Part shown: positions 1 through 11,666 of the stretch, piece by piece
Position numbering within the stretch: position 1 is the stretch's first letter
Layout of the letters: each line of letters begins with the position of its first letter
Assembly: GCA_963693315.1 (NCBI GenBank)
Contig: OY856187.1
Coordinates: 390,873,269 to 390,937,268, forward strand
Length of the DNA: 64,000 nt
Origin: Diogma glabrata
Taxonomy: Eukaryota > Arthropoda > Insecta > Diptera > Cylindrotomidae
Direction of reading: 5' to 3'
Program-made: the position numbers and the translations under genes
Notes under the pieces: model-generated
The model's input: only the letters and a program-made list of their open reading frames with translations
What the model was told of the DNA's origin: nothing
Database searches by the model: none

Positions 1-961
1 TTTTCTAATTACGCTTCTTTTGCTTGATCAATCAGACTCACTTTTGAAACCTAGTATTCCTGTTTTATACTAAATGTCAATTTAATTATTCTAAATAAAA
101 CCAGGTAATAGCCGATGTTTAGTACTAAATAATGTAGAGACTGGTTATTTAAACACAAATAAATTATTAATTAAATAATTCGGTCGATCGGTTTCAACTT
201 TTACGTTATCGTCAGAAGCTTACAGAAAACTAAAAATTTAAAGAAATTTATGGTGCACAGTAAATTTCTTATAACGCAAATACAATATGCCAAACAAAAA
301 TTTATTATTAATATTAACAGAATTATTGAGATCCAATTAAAAAATTTGTTTATTTTTAGAGAAGATTCCGATTTTATAAATGAAAAAAAAGTGAGTGGCG
401 TTTCTTAACTTAATTAAATATGTACTTTTATTATCTAAAAAAAGGAGTTTCTGAAGGAAAAATTATCATAGTGGACGAGGCAAAATTTTTTAATTATTCG
501 TATTACTATTTGCAATAATAGGTTGTTTAAAAAACAACCAATTTGTTAAGAAAGAATTTGTTTGTTGAAGTAGAGGAATTTTCTTATCCCAAATAATTTC
601 ATGGCATCTAACTTAAGACTTTCTTTTCTATATGCATAATACTAAGAGATTTTCATTGAAGGTGCTAGTATGATTTCACTGGTCTGCAGAAAAAAATTTT
701 TTTTTCCTCCTCATTGTTTTCATGCATGATTACATCATATTTGGTGCTCTTACCACGGAATTTAACATGCAAAAAAATACAGCACATAGATTTTAAATAT
801 AATGTCCATTTAATTAAAAAACGATATTACTTCAGGAACAACAATTACAAAAAAGTGTAAAAAGACTACGGTCTAAGTTTTACAACGAAAAATGCTAATT
901 TTACAGTTACAAGTTATAGAAATATCTGTATATTTATCCCATTATGGTAATATAATTCAAG
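1..961. other. AT-rich DNA, no gene seen
   Basis: No reading frame of substance and no recognisable repeat ends. It lies downstream (3' side) of the minus-strand gene at 962-2641. Confidence 0.5.
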
Positions 962-2641
962 TTATTTTGTAGTTTTTTTTCTTTTCATCGTTTCCATCGA
1001 AGTTTCTCGGCGAATCGACCAACAAAAATCAGCAAGCATTGCTGCTGACCATTTTCCATTGTAGCGTCTTTCAATATGCATAATATCCTGATGAAACCTT
1101 TCACCATGCTCATTTGATACGGCACCGAGATTTTCCGGAAAGAAATCTAAATGCGAGTCCAAAAAATGAATTTTGAGTGACATATTGCTTCCTAAAGCTT
1201 TATAAGCAGAAAGAAGCTCTCGAATGATTTGTCGGTAGTTGTCAGCTTTTGTATTACCTAGAAAATTATGACACACTTTTACAAAAGCCACCCAAGCTTT
1301 TTTTTCAGCTTTGCTCAACTTCGAATTGAAAATTTCATCCCTCATAAGCTCTCGTATTTGCGGACCTACAAAAATCCCTTCTTTCAATTTCGCGTCACTG
1401 ATTCGAGGAAATTTTGTTTTGAGATATTGAAAGCCTGCACCATCCTTGTTCATAGCTTTCACTAAGTTTTTCATTAGCCCCAACTTTATATGAAGTGGTG
1501 GCAAAAAAATTTTGTCACTTGGCACTAGAGGTTCTTGAGATACATTTTTAAGTCCAGGTGTCAAGCTTTTTCTTTGCGGCCAAGTTTTCACTTTGTAATG
1601 CTTGTCTCTTGCGCGACTGTCCCACTCACATAAAAAACAGCAAAACTTGGTGTATCCTCCTTGTAATCCAGTAAGTATAGCGACAACTTTTAAGTCAGCA
1701 CAAATATTCCATAGGTATTGAGAATATTTTATTTTTTCAAGTAATACCTCCAGATTTGCATAATTTTCTTTCATGTTTGTTGCATGTGCTAGAGGCACTG
1801 ATGGGTATTTATTTCCATTGTGAAGTAAAACGGCTTTCAAACTAATCTTCGACGCATCAATAAAAAGTCTCCATTCGTCAGAATTTTCTGGAAAACTCAG
1901 TTCTTCAAGAAGCCCTGCAGCATCATTACAATATACTAAATCATTTTCTTTGGAAAAGTAACTCGTAAAATCTTCTTGTCTTGTGCGAAAATATGAGACT
2001 CTTGTACTTTTATCCAACAAATTCCACTGTTTCAATCTTGATCCGAACTGAGCCTTAGATTTTGATAGCCCCAAGTCTCTAACGAGATCATTTAAATCAG
2101 GTTGTTTAAGAAAATAAGGTTCTTTTGAGGGGCTTGAAGATCCAGATAAAGCGTATGATGAAGAAGATGTACAGGAAGAAATAAAACTGGATTGAGGCTG
2201 TAGACCAGAAGCATTTTTATTTTCCATCTTCTCGCTGGAGCTACTGCTGGAAGAACTGCCTTCAACACGAAGAAGTGGTCTCTTTGCAGATGCGATGTTT
2301 GGATATACAATCTTGTTTTTATTTTTTTTCGAGAATCCTCGTGTTGATGTCATGCAGAAATAACAGTCATTTTCATGATTCTGAGGTTCACTCCAAAGCA
2401 TTGGCATCGTAAACGGCATAGATTTGTGACTTCCTTCAAGTCAACCTCTCAACGTTCTTGAACAACTGTTACAGCAAATTTTTGGGAACCAACTTTTATC
2501 CCTCTCATCGATAGAGAATCCAAAATAAAGCTGATAAGCTTTTTTAACAAGATCTGTTATCGCATTTCGCTGTGTTTTTAGAGTAAACTCACCACAAATG
2601 TAACAAAAACAGTCGGTAGAATTCTTACAAGTGCCCGGCAT
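962..2641 (-). pseudogene. Multicopy insect family protein of unknown function, one in-frame stop
   Basis: A single reading frame of 560 codons runs from the ATG at 2641 to the stop at 962 and is interrupted once, by TGA at 2441-2443. The frame does not change across the stop: a 66-residue segment is followed directly by a 493-codon segment. The first segment holds paired cysteines (C-x-C-x2-C, then CC-x2-C) that suggest a small zinc-binding module. The second has another C-x2-C, a Ser-rich linker, then a long conserved-looking region with FCCFLCEWDSR, PPLHIKLGLMKN, FPRISDAKLKEGIF and, near the C-terminus, EHGERFHQD. I recognise these blocks from a large uncharacterised family found in many copies in insect genomes, often treated as transposon-derived; its function is not known to me. 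Related proteins as I recall them have Trp where the TGA lies, consistent with a TGG to TGA change. No terminal repeats were found, so element boundaries are unknown. Confidence 0.7.
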
Positions 2642-2865
2642 TTTATAACCTAAAATTGAATGAAATTTATTTAAAAAAAATTTTTAAATTTTTATTTTAT
2701 ATTTTTTATCTCTGTTCATAAAAAAATAGATAACCTACACATAAAATACTTAAAATATATTTATAACATGAATTTTGTGCAAAACTTACTAAATTATTTG
2801 AGTTTTATATCTAAACAACTAAAAGACAAGTTTTCAACTAACTGTTGTAAAGTCACAGTGTATAC

Positions 2866-2880
2866 TGCGCAGGCGCATAT
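2866..2880. promoter_or_regulatory. NRF1/Erect-wing-like palindrome upstream of the gene at 2641
   Basis: The stretch TGCGCAGGCGCA stands out in AT-rich DNA about 230 bases upstream of the minus-strand ATG at 2641. It resembles the palindromic GCGC-x2-GCGC core bound by NRF1-type factors. The regulatory role is inferred from sequence likeness and position only. Confidence 0.3.
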
Positions 2881-2881
2881 G

Positions 2882-4020
2882 TACTACCATATATTTCACT
2901 TTCGGCACTTTCCTTCTTTCACTTATAACTAGCAAAAACCTATTTCGTATGTATATACATTGTTTGTAATGTTAACGCATAAAACGAATATAAAAAAACC
3001 GAAATTTATGATATTTTGGAAAAAAATTCATATCGAAAAATCTAGACGTGATAGAAAAAATTGGCCATAGGGAACAGATTCAGAGCATCAAAATCTTCAT
3101 AGTTATGACATAATTTTTTGAAGGAGGATTTTGTTGCAGACCAGTGTTTTTGAAGATGAGGTGGTTTGCAAAGGTAGGGGTAAATTTGATGTGTTTGGAG
3201 AGAAGAGTGAGTTATCCAGTATTTTGGTTTGAATCTGAAAATTTCTGATATAAAGGGAGGAAAATTTCTGATATATTGGAAGGCCATGAACCGTCAAGTT
3301 TATAATATTTGTAAGGAAAAATAATTTTATTCGATACAAGTTTCATAAATGTCCGTGAGCTAGATGTTGATGTTTGATCTAATAGAACTTCCCGAAAGAT
3401 CTACATCGATGGCTAGTTGGGGTTAAATTTTAAATAAAATTGGTGTTAAACTTAAAAGGCACCCCATGATTTGCGAGTCTCTATCAAAACTCTTCTTCAC
3501 ATACTTCAAACCTCGATTTCATTCGATACTTATAAAAAAAATACTCATAAGCAGAAGCAAAAATTACAGAACACTACGTAACTGTGGGAATAATTTTTTT
3601 AACAGAATTATAACATACGTTAGGTTCGTCCATGTTTCGGCAGCATTTGCATCGATTGAATTTTTATTACAACAAAAATATATAAATAAAATGATACCAG
3701 AAACGAATCCTGATGTAATTCTTATACGTTTTCTTTATTTATATTTAAAACTAGAAAATTAATTAAATTTAGTTTTGCAGCTTAATTGTTTATCAAAAAC
3801 TATAATATAATTTTAGTTTAACCATCTAATCAAAACAAACGCGTCTTTACAATTGTATTATTTTTGCCGTTTTTATATAAAATCAAAATTAATCCGTCCC
3901 AATAGACTGCCAATCTATTTAATAATATCATTTGTATAATAAATTACGCCATATCATCGGATTGTTATACATTTTTTTTATAAGTTTTCGCTGCGTATCT
4001 TTATCAATTAGGAATCAATT
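2882..4020. other. AT-rich DNA, no supported gene
   Basis: Several 70-100 codon frames exist on both strands (for example 3042-3339 minus and 3466-3762 plus) but their composition is that of random AT-rich sequence and I recognise no motif. Confidence 0.4.
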
Positions 4021-4132
4021 TCATCAAATTTCTATAAAATTGTGCCTCACCAATCGCCATTACATAAAATTTCTATAAATTATGCTTCACCAATCATTAC
4101 ATCAAATTTCTATAAATTTTGCTTCACCAATT
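4021..4132. repeat. Degenerate tandem repeat, about 3 units of 35-40 bp
   Basis: Three successive units share the core AAATTTCTATAAA followed by TGCCTCACCAAT or TGCTTCACCAAT. Unit spacing is irregular. A similar TTTCACCAAT string recurs near 37605. Confidence 0.65.
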
Positions 4133-6719
4133 AGAACACCATTTTATCGGATTTTTATAATAGTTTTTATAAACTTGACCAGGACCTAATGATGTTGATT
4201 TAACATATAAGGTGTATCATACGAATAACTATTTCTATAAAAGAAATTGACTTGTGGGTTATATCGTAAATTATCGATTTCAAAATATGTAAGCATTTTC
4301 TATAATTGGTTGGACTGTTAATTTTCTTATAAACGGAAATAGAACATTTTTCATCAGTATATCAGTCTGTAATAGTAGGTACTAGGGCACTCCAGCGTGG
4401 GAACCAGAAGCGAAACAGAAAACCGGAAAAGATGTTGACTTTGGGCGTGGCTTCAAGTGTACCTAGATCTTGATGACCTAGACTAGGTTGACCAAGGTAG
4501 TCTGCCTTGTCAACAGACATACGTCACATGACCAAGGTAGTCTGTAGTATTATTAGATATTACACGTATTCAACGCAATCAGCCTTGTCAAATGTAACGA
4601 TTAGAAGTGCAACATAGTCCCCCAGATAGGAGCAGTTGGCACTAGCCAACGTTAAAGAATTGACTACCTGTCTGTGAATTCGGAAATCGCTCTCGACTTC
4701 GCTCAGTCGCTAATTTGTCGTGGTTTTTTATCCGGCAACCAAGTAGTCCTAGACTTTCGTTTCTCATCTATCAACATTACTGTACATTATTTAATAGATA
4801 AGTAGTTGAAAATAAATTAAATATTCTGAAAAAATGCTATATATCAATTTCTAGTTGAAGTTGTTTTACTAATATTTTATTTTCTCCCGCTTCAAGTAAG
4901 TTTAAGAATCTGGTCGATTTTTTTTATTAAAAAAAGCTAATTGAATATTTTTTTCTTCGAAAACTGCTTTTGTTTTATTATAATTTTAATAAAATTAGGT
5001 GTTATCAAAACTTGGAAAAATCTTCGGTAGTAACTAATCACTAAGCGATTTTATCCTTAATTTTATAAAGAAAAGGTAAGCTTATAAAATATTCTTCTTG
5101 CACTCTTGGTTTTTCGTTTTATTTTCTTTTACTACCAATCAAAATTAATTTTTTAAATCTGAATTGTTTGATTTTTCTAAATAAGATTCCTAATTCAAAC
5201 TTGATGTGTTTATTTAGAAATTCCAACCGATTTAGTTCTTTTTTTTTTACTTTATAAAACTTTGAATAGCACATTATACTATATAAACACAACTTTCTTT
5301 TAACCTATTCTTATTAAATTACATATATCAAATAAATAATTAAAATGCCAATAAGGTGATGGTCTAAAAACATTTTGGGTTTGTAAACTATTTAAAAGCT
5401 TTTTAATTTTAATTCTTATTTAATGTTTAGTTTTCAACAATAACATATTTTAGTTTGATAATAATAGAAAAAACGAAAATTTAATATGTTCGTTAAAATA
5501 AATTTAATGCTTTCTGTATCGAATTACACGTTGATTAGAAAGAAGTATGTATTAGCGTAATATGACATTTTTTCAACTTGAACTCTATAGGTATTTTCAG
5601 AAAATAAAACCAACTATAATTCACGTAATTATGTTTGATAAAAGGCAACAAGTAAAAAAAAAACAAATATGTATATAAGCAGCAACTTAGGCATTTTAAT
5701 TTTTTTTCTTTAATAATCTATGACTTTAAGTCATCTAACATCATCAGTCTTTAAGTCATCTGATTTAAAATATGTAACATATGTATCTTCGATATCGTAT
5801 TTTAATTTATCGTTGTCTAAATCAGATAGTTTGATCTGACGGTCGGCAATCGGATTATAATCTTCCAAAACACCATTTGATTCCGTTGAACACTGTTGAA
5901 GCCGTTTTATTTGTGTTTGTTTACTACCCTGTGTTCTTCCTTCTTTCAACGTTCAACCTTCTTTGTTTAAGCTCAGCTTAATTGATTGATTTTTATTTCG
6001 TTTTATACACAATTTATACAATACAAAGAAAACCAATATTAATTTAATCACTCGTGTTGTATTGAAATTTTCAATATTTAGAATTGTACTTGTCGTACAT
6101 TTGTGTGAAACACGTTTAATCGTTTTATATAAAAATTGTTTTTAATTAATTTCGTTCATTCACACAACTTATTTATGTATCGTTCGTTCCAATCCAATAA
6201 TTTTTATATCGTCAGATTACTATTTGGTTAGCCACTTCCTTTAAACTTGCTTGCATCACCAATTCTTCACCTATGACACCTTATTTTATATTCGGACAAA
6301 ATAACCAATCAGTAATGGCGGATGCCCTTTCAATATCTTCTTCGGTTTCTTAAAATTTTATTGTTCTGAAGATAAAAGTTCACCATATTTGTTCACACAT
6401 AAAATTTTATTTTCTATTATAAAGAAACTTTACAAAGGATAATCAAAAAAACTCTATGTCTTTGTCAAACATTATCAAAGATAATTTTAATTATTCTAAA
6501 ATCAAATATGAACTTATTTGTTTATTAAATTTTAATTTCTATCGATAAACATGATTTTCGTTTAAAAAAATTAAACAAGGTTTTATTTTTCTTGACACCA
6601 AACTTGGAAAGAAGTTATTCTTTTTGATAGCAAAAACCGAATGAATTGCAAAAATTGAAAATCCAAAATAAAAAAAATGTGATTTCTTTTTATAACATTT
6701 TATATGAAAAAACGTGAAA
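4133..6719. other. AT-rich intergenic DNA with one less AT-rich block
   Basis: Positions 4380-4740 are less AT-rich and contain a short direct repeat (GACCAAGGTAGTCTG twice, near 4490 and 4531). A minus-strand open stretch at 5731-5949 lacks an ATG and matches no family I know. Nothing else is supported. Confidence 0.4.
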
Positions 6720-6967
6720 CGAAAATAAAGCAAAACTGAGTAATAAATCTCTGTTCGTTAAAATGAAATAAATGGTGCGTTCGTTTATTTTTTTATAATT
6801 ATATTTTGAAATTGAGCTAGTTGGTATAATTATTTGAAAAAAAACTGTTTTAAGTTATGATTATGGTAAAAATGAACTGAAATGATTGAAATAAATTTTT
6901 ATTGAATCAGAAAAGGAATATGAATTGGTTTTAGTATTATTTAGGTGAATATAGCCGACGTTACAAA
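6720..6967 (-). repeat. LTR fragment related to the solo LTR at 28435-28825
   Basis: The stretch aligns over about 245 bp with 28590-28825. Shared blocks include CAAAACTGAGT-ATAAAT-TCTGTTCGTTAAAAT, GGTGCGTTCGTTTATTTTT and a common end at GACGTTACA. Read on the minus strand it begins TGTAACGTC, a plausible LTR start. Divergence is substantial, so this is an older copy; the far end could not be placed. Confidence 0.6.
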
Positions 6968-7199
6968 ATTAATTGATTTCAAATTAATCCCACCTCTGAA
7001 GTTGTCGTAACGTTCGTTTATCGTTTATTTAAATAAAAAGATTGAAACACTCAAAGGTATGTTTTTGGTTTTATCGCCATTTTATTAATTATTATTTTAC
7101 AAGCGCGCTTCGTCTTCTCTATGTTTGGTATTGAAACTAATAATAAGAAGTGACATCTGACATAATATACACTAACTAAAAATTCAAATTGAGAGATCG

Positions 7200-7283
7200 C
7201 TACATAAGTAAAATGTATTTCTCTGTAACTAATATTCTGGTTACTCGAATCCCTGGATGCGACAAATTATCGAATGTCTCAAA
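7200..7283 (-). pseudogene. Ty3/gypsy integrase zinc-finger fragment
   Basis: A 28-codon minus-strand stretch contains LSHPGIRVTR followed by an LVTEKY block. This resembles the start of the HHCC zinc-binding region of one group of Ty3/gypsy integrases (His-Pro-Gly-x-Arg-x-Thr-Arg). It ends at an in-frame TAG at 7200. It lies immediately beyond the end of the env relic and is in a different context, so it seems to come from a separate element. It is short, so the call is tentative. Confidence 0.4.
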
Positions 7284-8815
7284 TATCCGTTTCCTGCAAA
7301 TCTTCGTTGATAGCCTCTGTATTTTCAAGTCTCCTTTTGTTTAGTTCTTTCATTGTTAAATTATTGGCTATTATGTCAAATTAATATCATTATACAAGGT
7401 GGATATGAATGGAATAGGCTCTCGAAAAGTTGTGGATTCGCTAAAATATTGTATCTTGTTTATTTCGATGGTACAGTTTTTGAAGTAGATTAATACCATC
7501 CCCTTCAGTGTTTTATTACGAGTGCTTTCGCTACATGTTGTTTCCATCAAAACTTCGGTGTGAGTAATTATGACTAAATGATTTGGTTCAATCAACTCGA
7601 TTGTGTCTTAAATTGTTTCATGAAATGCGTTGCAATGCGACTGCTTATTGTGGATTATATTAGGTATTCAACTTTTTGGTGTGCTTTTGACAAGTTCTTT
7701 TTTGAACAGTATCTTACATGTTCTATCTTTGCACATGGTTCGTCAACATATTGATGTACATATTTACTGAGTAACAGGAATTAGGATTTTAATTCTATGG
7801 TAAAGGTGTTGTTGATGGGAGTTGTTTTAAATGATAGAATGAAAAGGCTTCCGGGTAAAATATAGGTATTTGGATTATAAAAATTATGTTAGAATGATTA
7901 AAATAGGCATCTAATTCTAAGACTTCATATATGTTCTCATCTACTCTAATTTCAACATTTTCCTTTAATTTATTGTAAATAATAACTAAATATACCCTAT
8001 TTCTTGTGGATGCAATATATGTTTTGAAATTACTTTCAATTTTGCTAAAAGTGTTGATTCCAAAATGTTTTCCAGATGATTATTCAAAATGTCAATGTCA
8101 AAGAGAATCTGGTCACAATGCTGATTTATTTTTAATATGTGTTCTACATTATTTAATTTATGAACGACTACGTCGCAGAGATCGGATAATTTCTGATTTT
8201 TATTAAAAAAATCAAAAAAATCGATTTATTTGATTTTAATCAGATTTAAATCAGATTTAAATCAAAGAAGTCGATTTTAATCATTTAAGGTAAACTTAAA
8301 AGGCATAAAATAAATTATAATAAGAATCTTCTTATATATTAATACGCTAGATTAAAACTTTGTGGAGCATTAGGCTTTTTTATTCGCAGATGGATTCATT
8401 TGAAATTTTCACAGCTAACTGATATTAGTGTAACCTATATTCGGATTCGGATTCACACAAATCGGATCATAAATAAAAAAGTTATTATATACGGAAAACT
8501 TTTTCTATACATATGCATTATAAGTTTACATACATCTTTCTTTTTGCTTTAAAACAATGCTTTAAAATTTTTCTTTTTTATATATTAGCTATCGAACCGA
8601 ACAACGAATAACAAAAACGAAAATTTTTATATTTATTTTATATTCATTTCAGTCGTCGTATTTATTTTATATTTTAGTCGTCTTTTATCTTTCAAGAAGG
8701 ACGGTTTTCGATATTTTTCGATTATTTTGTTTTTTATTGATATAAAGATTTTTGAGATATTTTGATATTTGAGTTATTTCATATTTTTGATATATTGATA
8801 TATTTATTTATTTCG

Positions 8816-8887
8816 ATGCCAAGACTACGTCGTAAACGTCGTTTGGATGTGAGTGGTACATCGAGTCGTCGGAATAAAAGAGACTAG
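8816..8887 (+). other. Short Arg-rich open frame interrupted by the foldback element
   Basis: An ATG at 8816 opens a frame starting MPRLRRKRRLDVS and remaining Arg-rich until the TAG that overlaps the first bases of the foldback element. It looks more like the start of a coding sequence than random AT-rich DNA, but it is only about 23 codons and no downstream continuation was recognised. Confidence 0.25.
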
Positions 8888-9357
8888 GAGGGCCCGGCGT
8901 GCTTCGCTACGCTTATAAATAAAGTTTTTGCGTAGACATTTTGTTGACGTAGAAGCAATGATTTCAAAAAGTGGTAATGAGAAATGCTACCATATAATTT
9001 TTAATTTTTCTTTTTAAATATATGAATGAAAAATAATCAGAACTCTAGCTGATCAGTTCGGATATATGAAAAATTAGCGATCAAATAAGTTTTCAAGTAA
9101 GCTTCGTATGAAAAATTAGCATATGAAAAATTAGCGATCAAATAAGTTTTCAAGTAAGCTTCGCTAATTTTTCATATATCCGAACTGATCAGCTAGAGTT
9201 CTGATTATTTTTCATTCATATATTTAAAAAGAAAAATTAAAAATTATATGGTAGCATTTCTCATTACCACTTTTTGAAATCATTGCTTCTACGTCAACAA
9301 AATGTCTACGCAAAAACTTTATTTATAAGCGTAGCGAAGCACGCCGGGCCCTCCTAG
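8884..9357. mobile_element. Foldback (hairpin) MITE nested in the hAT element
   Basis: Two near-perfect inverted arms of about 185 bp (8884-9070 and 9171-9357) start with CTAGGAGGGCCCGGCGTG and end with its complement. The loop between them holds a short direct repeat of the GAAAAATTAGCGATCAAATAAG block. There is no coding capacity. Because the outer bases CTAG are palindromic, the target duplication cannot be resolved (TA or CTAG are both possible). The arms are nearly identical, so the element is young or was recently homogenised. Confidence 0.85.
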
Positions 9358-9401
9358 TCATTATTATGAAAGTATTGTAATAATCATAAAGAGATATATT
9401 T

Positions 9402-11084
9402 TTATTTGCTATTTAATTGTTTATATAAAAAAGTTAATTTGGCGGCCTTTTCAACTCCCAATTTGTTGCGTAATTTGGAATGAACTTGTCCGAAGGTTGA
9501 AAATATTCTTTCAACACCAGCAGATGACGAAACTGCGGTTAAAAGTTGGTATATTTTTTCTTCGCTAATAGTTGAGACCACATTAGGGTTTATCGTAATA
9601 AACGATTTCCACCAATCAAAGTCAGTCATAGACCTTACGACTTCTTTTCTCATAATTGCTCCGGAAAAAGGTTCGACTTTTCCTTGGTATTTAAAAAAGA
9701 TTGGCAGAAATGAAATAGGAAACTCTTCTTCAATGAAATTAATACCGATCCTTTTTTCATCTTCGGTGAGCTTTTCGTTCTCATACATTTTGTTGGGAGC
9801 AATAAGAAATGCCGCATAATGACAGGCGTTTAGTGCCATTGTATATCTACGATCAAAATATTGTTTTTGTGACTCATTTAAATTTTTTCGTAATTCCAAA
9901 TTCAAACGTTTCCAAACAACCACACTGTCAGAAATTTTAGTAGTGTCACTTTGCATTCTGTCCAACGCTTGAGCAATAGGTTCAAATAGTAGTATTAGAT
10001 CTTCACAATTTCTTTTTAAACCTAAGTTTTGGACCAGCCTGATTATATCCATATCAATTTCATTCCGATGCTCATCACACACTGTCATTAATACAGGCCA
10101 ATTTTTTAAGTATGACTTAATGGTTCCACAAATAGAGCTCCAGCGCACCTCTATAGGTAAAACTAAAGAACTGCCCCCAGCCTCATCGTACCAGGATTTT
10201 GCCAAATGGTGATTTCTAAAATGTTTAGCTACACTGACTATATGCTTCTGTATGGATAAGAAGTCTTTTCCAAAATCGTGTGCCAGCAGATTTAGGATAT
10301 GAGCTGAACAACCAAAGCTAATAATATTGTTTTCTGGTATGTCTTCAATATCTTTTCGCATCCTTCTCATATTGCTAGCATTATCTGTTACGAGGCTTCG
10401 TATTTTACATTCGTATCTAATTTCTGTTTCCCGGCATATTTTTATTGCCAAAGCTTGTAGATATTCCGAATCATGTTTATGTCCTGAAGTGTCGATAGTA
10501 TCGACTAAAACAATTAATCCATCTTTTTTTACGACACAAGCACAGATAATAGATGTATTATTGACATTGCTCCACCCATCTAATGTTAAACACACAACTT
10601 CATTTTTTAAAGCTGCATGACACACTGTTTGTTCATGTGAAAAAACTTTTTCCAAAAGTTCATTTGATAATTGTTTTTCATGAGGTGGAATGTATCCCGG
10701 ATGCAAAAAACTACACAATTTTTTAAATTCAGTATGACCTGCTTTTTGAAATGCCAAATTTGTTGCATAAAAAAATCGAGCTACTTGTTCGTCGAAACTC
10801 TCCTTTTCTTTCTTCGTTGTCGTCACTACGAATTTCAAAATCGAAGGATTTTCTTGTTTACTGTTGCCGTTGGACGAATTTGAAACAATATCCTCTTTTT
10901 CTGGTGATATATTTTCGTTTGATTTCCGACAAAACTTCAAGTGCTTCTTCATTCTATCGACGATTCCCTGAAGTTCATGATTACAGCGCTTGCATACTGC
11001 CCTGCTTCCTTGCTTACCTGCAACTTTTAGTTCGCTAAATTCATTCCATATTACATCTCTTTTACGACCACTATTACTATACAT
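9402..11084 (-). CDS. hAT transposase with BED-type zinc finger (DUF659 and hAT C-terminal domains)
   Basis: A 560-residue uninterrupted frame. Residues about 10-55 form a BED-type finger (CKRC, then H-x3-C). Residues about 130-270 match the DUF659-type core, including LTLDGWS, where the Asp is a likely first catalytic residue, and LVTDNASNM with the likely second Asp. An EVRWSS motif follows. The C-terminus (about 515-560) carries SSAGVERIFSTFG and KLRNKLG, the hAT dimerisation region. The transposase would bind the element's ends and perform cut-and-paste transposition in the nucleus. The ATG at 11084 is followed at once by the BED module, supporting this start. Length is normal for compact hAT transposases and no disabling change is visible, so it may encode a functional enzyme; activity is inferred, not shown. 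Confidence 0.9.
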   Translation of the reverse strand: MYSNSGRKRDVIWNEFSELKVAGKQGSRAVCKRCNHELQGIVDRMKKHLKFCRKSNENISPEKEDIVSNSSNGNSKQENPSILKFVVTTTKKEKESFDEQVARFFYATNLAFQKAGHTEFKKLCSFLHPGYIPPHEKQLSNELLEKVFSHEQTVCHAALKNEVVCLTLDGWSNVNNTSIICACVVKKDGLIVLVDTIDTSGHKHDSEYLQALAIKICRETEIRYECKIRSLVTDNASNMRRMRKDIEDIPENNIISFGCSAHILNLLAHDFGKDFLSIQKHIVSVAKHFRNHHLAKSWYDEAGGSSLVLPIEVRWSSICGTIKSYLKNWPVLMTVCDEHRNEIDMDIIRLVQNLGLKRNCEDLILLFEPIAQALDRMQSDTTKISDSVVVWKRLNLELRKNLNESQKQYFDRRYTMALNACHYAAFLIAPNKMYENEKLTEDEKRIGINFIEEEFPISFLPIFFKYQGKVEPFSGAIMRKEVVRSMTDFDWWKSFITINPNVVSTISEEKIYQLLTAVSSSAGVERIFSTFGQVHSKLRNKLGVEKAAKLTFLYKQLNSK

Positions 11085-11666
11085 GACGGTTTTTCTTCAA
11101 TCTCTAGATAAAATAAAACAAGATTTAAAGTGAAGTTGAAACATGTAAAATTGATTACCTTTTATTTCGTTGATTAAATTTTAAAACAAAAAATTGCACG
11201 TGTTTATACTATACTGTTTATACTTTTATATAGAATCATGACATGACAGTGAATGTTATACAAAACGACCGCTGTGTTACAAAAAGGCGCTTAGGTTACA
11301 AATAATTTTGGTGTTACCGAATTGAAAATTATTTTTCCGCAACTATTTCTATAAAATGTTTTTTAATATAAATCTGTGATTTATATTAAAAAAATCAAGT
11401 GATTTAAATCTGATTTATATCAGTGATTTAAATCAATTGATTTAAATCATCCGATCACTGCTACGTCGTTTTGAAATTTGTTAATGTGGTTTTCACAAAC
11501 AGTTTGTTGCTCATTATAATATGTTCTGAAATACTACTGAATCTTCATATCATTTTTTAATTGATTTGTATTTGGTTATTTACTTGGTTTTTTAGGTTGT
11601 TTTGGTTTAACATGAGAATAACGATGTTTCGGTTTATTTCAACATAGTCGTCATGATCTAGATTTC

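Larger units (their letters stand above)
8168..11468 (-). mobile_element. hAT element, complete, with 8-bp target duplication CTACGTCG
   Basis: The element occupies 8176-11460. Its ends are CAGAGATCGGATAATTT on the left and, reversed, CAGTGATCGGATGATTT on the right, an imperfect terminal inverted repeat. It is flanked by exact 8-bp copies of CTACGTCG (8168-8175 and 11461-11468), the hallmark of hAT insertion. Subterminal GATTTAAATC-type repeats occur at both ends (8225-8285 and 11395-11450), as is common for hAT transposase binding. It carries an uninterrupted transposase gene (9402-11084, minus) and a nested foldback element (8884-9357). It inserted into the older env relic. A complete frame and an exact target duplication suggest a fairly recent copy. 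Confidence 0.93.

Noticed and set aside
3466..3762. 98-codon plus-strand frame
   Set aside because: No motif, random AT-rich composition and no neighbour context.
5731..5949. 72-codon minus-strand open stretch rich in Asp and Lys
   Set aside because: No ATG at the start and no recognised family; it could be a gag or exon fragment but this is unsupported.
9171..9357. Possible CRISPR-like or satellite structure in the inverted repeats near 9 kb
   Set aside because: The repeats form a single hairpin pair with a small direct repeat in the loop, explained by a foldback element.
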